Part shown: positions 5,293 through 10,032 of the stretch, in pieces
How the letters are laid out: each line of letters opens with the position of its first letter
Numbering within the stretch: position 1 is the stretch's first letter
Assembly: GCA_021106655.1 (NCBI GenBank)
Contig: JAIOTT010000449.1
Coordinates: 1 to 10,032 of the forward strand
DNA from: Bacteroidales bacterium
Lineage (GTDB): Bacteria; Bacteroidota; Bacteroidia; Bacteroidales; SMBSF77
Length of the DNA: 10,032 nucleotides
Direction: 5' to 3'
Program-made: the position numbers and the translations under genes
The notes under the pieces: model-generated
Database searches by the model: none
The model's input: only the letters and a program-made list of their open reading frames with translations
Told to the model about the DNA's origin: nothing

Positions 5293-7803
5293 AAAAAGAC
5301 TTCCAACCTGATAGATCAGAAAAGAGACTATCCATGCCAGTGTTGTCGTGTATAAACCCATAAATACACCCCACTTCCAACTTCCTGATTCTTTTTTTAC
5401 TGCTACAAGCACTGCAATACATGGGAAATATATCAACACGAACATCATAAATCCAAATGCCACGAGTGGTGAGAATACTTTTTGTCCTCTCTTTTTTCCT
5501 TCTTTGTATGTTTGTGTTTGTAATTTTGTAGTTAAAGATTCAGAGACCTTGTTATTCCCAATTCCTGATTGGTATAGGACTCCTATGGTGCTGACAACAA
5601 TTTCTTTAGCTGCCATGCCTGTAAGAAGGCTAACTCCCATTCTCCAATCAAATCCTAATGGTTCTATCACAGGTTCAATGAAGTGACCCATTTTTCCTAT
5701 ATAGGATTTTTCCTGTCGCTCAAGATCCTGCTCATTTTCTATTTGTATGATTTTATCAGAATATTTCTTTTCAATAATTATAATTTGAGTTGGATCGATT
5801 GTATTGTCTATTTCCTGAGATTTCTTTTGATTTTCCTGTTGGATAAGGGTAGTGTAATTTCCTGAAAACTCTATCTCTCTGGGGAAATAACCTAATGCCC
5901 AGATAAGGATAGAAGCAATTAAAATAATTCCTCCCATTTTCCTTAGATATTGTTCAGCTTTACCCCACATATTTTTGATTGTTGCTTTAACTGTGGGATA
6001 GCGGTAGGGTGGGAGCTCCATGACGAAAGGAGCTTCTTTGTTTTTGAATAGGGTCTTGTTAAATAAAAGAGCAACAAGGATGGCAATCATAATTCCTATT
6101 GCATATATCATAAACAACATTGTTCCAGGATATTCAGGAAAGAATGCTCCTATGAACAGTACATAAACCGGGAGGCGGGCACTACATGACATAAATGGAT
6201 TTATTAGCATTGTCAGAAGCCTCTCATTTCTATTTTCAAGAATTCGTGTCGACATAATCGCCGGAACATTACATCCAAAACCCATGATAAGTGGAATGAA
6301 GGATTTTCCATGCAGCCCAATCTTGTGCATCAACTTATCCATGATAAATGCAGCTCTTGCCATATATCCTGTATCCTCCATGAGTGAGATAAAAATGAAT
6401 AAAATAAGGATGTTTGGTAAAAATACAATAACACCGCCCACACCGCCAATTATACCATCAATGATCAAATCCTTTAACATACCTTCCGGCATGAGTTTTC
6501 CTATCATGGAGCCAATGATCTCAACAAAGCCTTCAATCCATAACATTGGGTATTGACCTACTTTAAAAGTTGATACGAACATTAACCATAAGAAAAAAAT
6601 AAATACAGGAAATCCCCAGATCTTATGTGTTAAAAAAGTATCAACAATTTCAGCACGTTTCCTTCTTTCATGTACTCCGGGTTTTATTGTTTCTTTTAAT
6701 GCCCCGGATATAAACCCAAACTTTGCATCAGTAATAATTGTTTCACTGTTTTCTTTATATAAGTTTTCAATTTTTTCAGTTTGAACTTTTGCTGCTTTGG
6801 ATATCTCCTCAAAATTAACACAGTGTTTACATTTCCTGATTGTTTCACTATCTTGTTCCAGTAATTTGATAGCAAGAAACCGTGGGGCAATAATATTTGT
6901 CAGGGCTTTATTGTTATCAATTTTTAATATACCCTGCAACACTTTTATAGCTCCTTCAATAGTATCTCCATAATTTATATGAACATGCCTGACATTCGGG
7001 TCCCTGTCTTCATAAACTTCAATGATCTTATTAAATAGGGTGTTTATTCCTTTCCCTTTTGATCCAACAGTAGGAATAATAGGGACACCTATCATTTTAC
7101 CAAGGGACTGGTAGTCGAAAATATCACCTTTTGCAATCAATTCATCGTACATGTTTAAGGCTATCACTACCTTAATATCCATATCGATCAATTGGGTTGT
7201 CAGATAAAGATTCCTTTCAAGATTTGATGCATCAACAATATTTACGACCACATCCGGAATTTTCTCAAAAATATAATTTCTGACAAATAATTCCTCCGGA
7301 GAAAATGTGGTTAATGAATAAGTGCCTGGAAGGTCAATAATATTGATAAGGTAATCCTCGTGTCTTAATTTTGCAATTTTAGCATCCACAGTAACACCAC
7401 TGTAATTGCCAACTCTTTCTCTTGAGCCTGAGGCAAAATTAAAAAGTGTAGTTTTTCCGGAATTTGGGTTTCCTATAAAAGCTACATTAATAACTTTGTC
7501 TTTTCTTATATCACCATGTTTTATATCTTCACTGTCAATGACTCCAAGGAAAGAATTTTCTTCTATATGGACATCTTCTCCTTCTTTTATCACCTCAATA
7601 AGATCCGCTTCACTTTTTCGTAGTGAAACATTGTAGCCCATAACAAAATACTCTATTGGGTCGCGCAGAGGAGCTTTCCTCATAACAGTGATTTTTTGCC
7701 CGACAACGAATCCCATCTCCATTATTCGTTTCCGGAAAGCACCGCGTCCCTTTACTTTGCTTATATAGCCACTTTCTTCCTGATTGAGCTCGAGAAGTGT
7801 CAT
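5290..7803 (-). CDS. feoB: FeoA-FeoB fusion, ferrous iron transporter
   Basis: This 837-residue inner-membrane protein takes up Fe(II). Residues 1 to about 75 are a FeoA SH3-like domain (ESGYISKVKGRGAFRKRIMEMGF, PLRDPIEYFVMGYNVSLRKSEA). The GTPase domain follows: G1 GNPNSGKT at 111-118, G2 region GNYSGVTV at 132-139, G3 DLPG at 157-160, G4 NMYD at 217-220, G5 around VGSKGKG at 246-252. A helical spacer (about 275-390) carries an unusual CKHC at 325-328. The membrane part (about 395-835) has both Gate regions, GFGCNVPA at 508-515 and SCSARLPVY at 539-547, and the late conserved Cys in FPCIAVLVAV at 795. A charged insert at about 641-705 lies between membrane segments. FeoA-FeoB fusions are well known in Bacteroidetes. 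ATG 7803 begins the FeoA domain directly. The gene has its own promoter and palindrome upstream, and the Cys-rich partner gene downstream. Confidence 0.97.
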   Translation of the reverse strand: MTLLELNQEESGYISKVKGRGAFRKRIMEMGFVVGQKITVMRKAPLRDPIEYFVMGYNVSLRKSEADLIEVIKEGEDVHIEENSFLGVIDSEDIKHGDIRKDKVINVAFIGNPNSGKTTLFNFASGSRERVGNYSGVTVDAKIAKLRHEDYLINIIDLPGTYSLTTFSPEELFVRNYIFEKIPDVVVNIVDASNLERNLYLTTQLIDMDIKVVIALNMYDELIAKGDIFDYQSLGKMIGVPIIPTVGSKGKGINTLFNKIIEVYEDRDPNVRHVHINYGDTIEGAIKVLQGILKIDNNKALTNIIAPRFLAIKLLEQDSETIRKCKHCVNFEEISKAAKVQTEKIENLYKENSETIITDAKFGFISGALKETIKPGVHERRKRAEIVDTFLTHKIWGFPVFIFFLWLMFVSTFKVGQYPMLWIEGFVEIIGSMIGKLMPEGMLKDLIIDGIIGGVGGVIVFLPNILILFIFISLMEDTGYMARAAFIMDKLMHKIGLHGKSFIPLIMGFGCNVPAIMSTRILENRNERLLTMLINPFMSCSARLPVYVLFIGAFFPEYPGTMLFMIYAIGIMIAILVALLFNKTLFKNKEAPFVMELPPYRYPTVKATIKNMWGKAEQYLRKMGGIILIASILIWALGYFPREIEFSGNYTTLIQQENQKKSQEIDNTIDPTQIIIIEKKYSDKIIQIENEQDLERQEKSYIGKMGHFIEPVIEPLGFDWRMGVSLLTGMAAKEIVVSTIGVLYQSGIGNNKVSESLTTKLQTQTYKEGKKRGQKVFSPLVAFGFMMFVLIYFPCIAVLVAVKKESGSWKWGVFMGLYTTTLAWIVSFLIYQVGSLF

Positions 7804-7807
7804 ATTT

Positions 7808-7822
7808 TATTTAGACTAAATA
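7808..7822. promoter_or_regulatory. Perfect 7-1-7 palindrome in the feoAB leader (candidate operator)
   Basis: TATTTAG, A, CTAAATA form a perfect inverted repeat. It lies 4 bp before the feoAB ATG and just downstream of the start expected from the promoter at 7833-7863, so a bound repressor would block initiation or early elongation. The size and AT-rich symmetry suit a Fur- or DtxR-family metalloregulator, but no known box is matched exactly. The regulator is not in the window. Confidence 0.5.
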
Positions 7823-7832
7823 TAAATAAGGG

Positions 7833-7863
7833 CAAAGGTATTTGATTTTTTTACAATAGCAAA
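7833..7863 (-). promoter_or_regulatory. feoAB promoter of Bacteroidetes type
   Basis: On the minus strand TTTG (7863-7860) is followed after exactly 19 bp by TACCTTTG (7840-7833), matching the Bacteroidetes primary-sigma pattern TTTG-N19 to 21-TAnnTTTG. Transcription would start near 7826-7828, giving a leader of about 25 nt. The -33 word touches the end of the DUF5063 gene, so feoAB can be expressed independently of it. Confidence 0.75.
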
Positions 7864-7867
7864 AAAA

Positions 7868-8416
7868 TTAAATCAACATTTCATCCTCATTCTGATAAAA
7901 GTCTTTGTATTTCAAAGTATGAATATACTTGAGTGCATTAATTAATCTATACCCCCAATGACTTTCAAAAAGAATATTGCACTGGTATACAGCATTCTCT
8001 TTAGCATCCCTGCTGCTTTTCTGATAAAGTATGACAAAGTCCTTTAAATCCTGATAAATATCAGCAAGATTGTCCGACAGGCTTGCTCGTATGGGATCAG
8101 TTTCAGAAATATCACTATTGTCGATATACCAATATTCATCATCCTTTTGAAATTTTTTGCGTAAAATGCTAAAAATATTTTCCCATAATTCTCCTGTAAC
8201 ATACCTTTCATTAGCCTCATCATTATTGAGATCTATAACAGGCAGTAAGCTTGCCTTGAGATATAGTATTGGGAAGATCTTTTGCATATAATTCAATATA
8301 TCTTCCTTCGAATAGTCTTCAGATTTTTCAACGAATAAGGTATATTCATTTGCCAGTGTTAGCATTTCAAGGACATTTTGTGAATAGACAGGTTCATTGT
8401 GTGGTGCTTGTTCCAT
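7868..8416 (-). CDS. DUF5063 family protein
   Basis: This 182-residue soluble protein has no signal peptide or membrane segment. It is acidic and helix-rich. The N-terminal part QNVLEMLTLANEYTLFVEKSEDY, the central ILYLKASLLPVID and the C-terminal ILFESHWGYRLINALKYIHTL are the features by which I recognise the DUF5063 family, typical of Bacteroidetes. Its function is unknown. In many Bacteroidetes, from memory, it lies beside a ribonuclease D-like exonuclease gene; here the upstream neighbour is a divergent GreA-like gene and the downstream neighbour is feoAB, 64 bp away with its own promoter. No convincing promoter is visible upstream of ATG 8416, where TAATTTCG is only a near match. Confidence 0.8.
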   Translation of the reverse strand: MEQAPHNEPVYSQNVLEMLTLANEYTLFVEKSEDYSKEDILNYMQKIFPILYLKASLLPVIDLNNDEANERYVTGELWENIFSILRKKFQKDDEYWYIDNSDISETDPIRASLSDNLADIYQDLKDFVILYQKSSRDAKENAVYQCNILFESHWGYRLINALKYIHTLKYKDFYQNEDEMLI

Positions 8417-8477
8417 TTCATTAAATTTTATGATAGAAATTATTGTGCATCGAAATTACTAAAATTGTTTTTAATTT

Positions 8478-8509
8478 TAGTCATTTGAAACTCTAGTCAT
8501 TCGAAATTT
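8478..8509. repeat. 16-bp imperfect direct repeat (2 x 8 bp words)
   Basis: TAGTCATT, TGAAACTC (8478-8493) is followed directly by TAGTCATT, CGAAATTT (8494-8509). It lies in the divergent spacer between the DUF5063 and GreA-like genes. It could be a pair of regulator sites or another example of the octamer-style spacer repeats. Confidence 0.55.
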
Positions 8510-8563
8510 CTTTATATATTAAGCCCTCTCTTTGCTAAATATGATAAAATATTCTAAGTTTTT

Positions 8564-8595
8564 ATTGCAATTTGTATTATTTTCCCCTATATTTG
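8564..8595 (+). promoter_or_regulatory. Candidate promoter of the GreA-like gene
   Basis: ATTG (8564-8567) is followed after 20 bp by TATATTTG (8588-8595), a full TAnnTTTG word. The expected start near 8600-8602 leaves a leader of about 12 nt before ATG 8613. A second TATATTTG at 8605-8612 abuts the ATG but has no well-placed -33 word. The placement supports ATG 8613 over the upstream in-frame codons at 8532 and 8541. Confidence 0.5.
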
Positions 8596-8612
8596 ACTCA
8601 AATGTATATTTG

Positions 8613-9065
8613 ATGGATAAGCTGGAATTTAAAAAAAAATTAATAAGGGTCTGTCTGACTATTCAAAATAAGAGTGTGGAGAATCTCACATCCGTTATGC
8701 GAGATGCACAACAAAGTGCAAACGATTATGGACAACCTAAGGATAGATATGATTCATACAGGGTTCAATTACTGCGAAAATGTGATATGTTTGGAAGCCA
8801 GCTTAAGAAAGTTTATGACGAAATTAAGGTGCTTGAAAAAATTGAAGTATCACGGACTAACAATACTGTTAGTTTTGGTGCTGTCGTAATTACTGATGCA
8901 CAAAAGATATTTGTTTCTATTGGAATTGGAAAAATTGATTTCCAGGGTGAGGCATTTTATGCCATCTCTACACTTGTTCCCTTTTACAAGGCTATGGTAG
9001 GATTAAAACAGGGTGATGTTTTTGATTTTAGAGGAAAAGATATCACGATTTTGGAATTGTTTTGA
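8613..9065 (+). CDS. GreA/GreB C-terminal-like protein with N-terminal coiled coil
   Basis: From ATG 8613 the protein has 150 residues. Residues 1 to about 78 are charged and helical (MDKLEFKKKLIRVC, SVMRDAQQSANDYG, LLRKCDMFGSQLKKVYDEIKVLE) and probably form an antiparallel coiled coil. Residues 85-150 look like the FKBP-fold C-terminal domain of transcript cleavage factors: VSFGAVVIT, IFVSIGIGKIDFQGEAFYAIS, AMVGLKQGDVFDFRGKDITILEL. Similar short Bacteroidetes proteins are often mislabelled 3-oxoacyl-ACP synthase. It could act on RNA polymerase through the secondary channel, but this is inference and the acidic cleavage residues cannot be confirmed. The frame is open to 8532, yet the extra residues are hydrophobic, do not fit the family, and overlap the candidate promoter. 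It converges on the beta-barrel gene with a 30-bp gap. Confidence 0.75.
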   Translation: MDKLEFKKKLIRVCLTIQNKSVENLTSVMRDAQQSANDYGQPKDRYDSYRVQLLRKCDMFGSQLKKVYDEIKVLEKIEVSRTNNTVSFGAVVITDAQKIFVSIGIGKIDFQGEAFYAISTLVPFYKAMVGLKQGDVFDFRGKDITILELF

Positions 9066-9074
9066 TCAGTTATC

Positions 9075-9109
9075 ATAACTTATAATCCATAATTCTTACC
9101 TATAACTTA
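9075..9109. repeat. Repeated ATAACTTA words at a convergent gene end
   Basis: ATAACTTA occurs at 9075-9082 and 9102-9109, with related words TAATCCAT and AATTCTTA between. The stretch begins just after the GreA-like stop and runs into the 3' end of the beta-barrel gene (stop at 9098-9096). There is no T-run hairpin terminator. This is weak on its own. Confidence 0.35.
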
Positions 9110-10032
9110 CTAAACCTGGAGCTGTAGGATTAAAATCCCATGGACGTACACTATCAACACTTTTTATTGAGAAGTATACAGAGTTGAGATCATCAGGAGC
9201 AATAGGATAGAATGAAAAATCTATCTGGAAGGTTTTAAAGATCAGGTTCTCATTCCTTATTCTTAATCCCAGTCCCAGTCCCATAAAATAATTTGTAGTG
9301 TTTAAAATATTTCTTTCAAAGCTAATAAATCCATTGTCAATATATCCGAATGCTGCAAACCTGAATCCGAAAAAATTTATTGGTGTAAATAAAACTGATT
9401 CCACATTAAAAGTTAATCTTTGTATTCCTGTTAAAGCTTCATTTGTACCTACTCCACGGAATCCATTTTCATCATTTAAGTATATCTTTTCGTAGCTGTA
9501 CCTGCCTATACCGTTCATATATCTTATCGAAACAAAGTTCCTGAGCTGAGAACCTATAAGATCAGTTAATTTAGAAATGTATGCGCCTCTGCTACTGAAC
9601 ATGCCCTGATGCAATGATCCTCTTGAAATATACCCCCCATATTCTGCATTTGCATATAAATATTGCCCTCTTTTATTAAAAAATCCAGAGGAGAATTTAA
9701 GCCCTGTATAAAGTGTATTTCCGTATTCTCCAAATTTTTCACCAATGGTATAAGTAAGATTATATCCATAAGGAATATCTTCAGTTTTACCAAAACTGTA
9801 GATAAGGTTAGTCAGATAATAGTTGTTTCTTGAAATAGAAATGCTAGCAAGATAAAGATCACGGTTTTCATATTTATACTCATTATCATCATCAAATTTC
9901 TGGTGTTCTATATATTCATATCTGCCATACTTACCGGCTAAAGTAAAATATGTTTTATTTTCACCTTTTTTTTTAAGAATATTTAATGGAAAAGTCTTCC
10001 CTGCCCACACATCTATTGCATCATATTTTAAT
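9096..10032 (-). CDS. Outer-membrane beta-barrel protein, Omp85/surface-antigen-like (5' end outside window)
   Basis: At least 312 residues are visible and the frame is open to the right edge, so the N-terminus is missing; the GTG at 10010 is an internal Val codon (context LKYDAIDVWAGKTFPLN). The sequence is a run of amphipathic, aromatic-rich strands (YFTLAGKYGRYEY, LYLASISISRNNYYL, NTLYTGLKFSSGFF, QYLYANAEYGGYI). The last third resembles an Omp85 barrel end: ENGFRGV, GIQRLTFNVESVLFTP, FRFAAFGYIDNGFI, GLGLGLRIRNENLIFKTFQIDFSFYP. The GFRG may stand for the loop motif of that superfamily. After the barrel comes a polar tail ending APGLVSYR with no terminal aromatic residue. A role in protein or lipid handling at the outer membrane is plausible; the exact family is not certain without the POTRA region. 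Confidence 0.65.
   Translation of the reverse strand, partial: LKYDAIDVWAGKTFPLNILKKKGENKTYFTLAGKYGRYEYIEHQKFDDDNEYKYENRDLYLASISISRNNYYLTNLIYSFGKTEDIPYGYNLTYTIGEKFGEYGNTLYTGLKFSSGFFNKRGQYLYANAEYGGYISRGSLHQGMFSSRGAYISKLTDLIGSQLRNFVSIRYMNGIGRYSYEKIYLNDENGFRGVGTNEALTGIQRLTFNVESVLFTPINFFGFRFAAFGYIDNGFISFERNILNTTNYFMGLGLGLRIRNENLIFKTFQIDFSFYPIAPDDLNSVYFSIKSVDSVRPWDFNPTAPGLVSYR

Noticed and set aside
5348..5865. Plus-strand frames inside feoAB
   Set aside because: They are antisense to conserved FeoB membrane sequence and encode nothing recognisable.
10008..10010. GTG start for the beta-barrel gene
   Set aside because: The frame stays open to the window edge with barrel-like residues before it, and the remaining length would lack a signal peptide; the gene is simply cut by the window.

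Overview
The window looks like the chromosome of a member of the Bacteroidota (Bacteroidetes), probably a Bacteroidales-like or uncultured marine/sediment/gut relative. The evidence is low GC, starts without Shine-Dalgarno sites, promoter words of the TAnnTTTG type (a perfect TTTG-N19-TACCTTTG stands before feoAB), a fused FeoA-FeoB transporter, a DUF5063 protein, a lipoprotein with a Bacteroidetes-type N-terminus, and two FISUMP-domain surface proteins with T9SS-like or collagen/tail-fibre-like N-terminal modules.

Layout. 1-450 (+) is the 3' part of recA. 507-1538 (+) is an eight-TPR lipoprotein. 1640-3010 and 3617-5044 (+) are two paralogous secreted proteins sharing a C-terminal FISUMP domain but with unrelated N-terminal modules. 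Between them is a 606-bp spacer without a credible gene, dense in inverted repeats, including a BIME-like pair of palindromic units. From the other side come three minus-strand genes: DUF5063 (8416-7868), feoAB (7803-5290) and a 52-residue FeoB-associated Cys-rich membrane protein (5199-5041) whose stop overlaps the stop of the second FISUMP gene. 8613-9065 (+) is a GreA/GreB C-terminal-like protein. 9096-10032 (-) is the 3' part of an outer-membrane beta-barrel (Omp85-like) gene that runs off the right edge.

How the genes work together. feoAB and the small Cys-rich gene form a ferrous-iron uptake cassette with its own promoter and a perfect 7-1-7 palindrome between the predicted transcription start and the ATG, which is a candidate iron-responsive operator. 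The FISUMP pair is probably exported to the surface. The remaining genes are housekeeping or of unknown role and need not be connected.

The most unusual structure is in the spacers. At least three contain short quasi-tandem repeats with about an 8-bp period, each spacer using a different word: ATTGTTAA before the TPR gene, GTTGAGTG/GTTAAGTG before the first FISUMP gene, and ATTANCAY after feoAB. Two further spacers show weaker, related word repeats. The clearest array has ten perfect-register octamers with an exact 24-bp higher-order repeat at both ends. No complete previously undescribed multi-gene system was found. The best leads are the octamer spacers, the palindrome-rich spacer and the abrupt divergence of the C-terminal tails of the two FISUMP paralogues.
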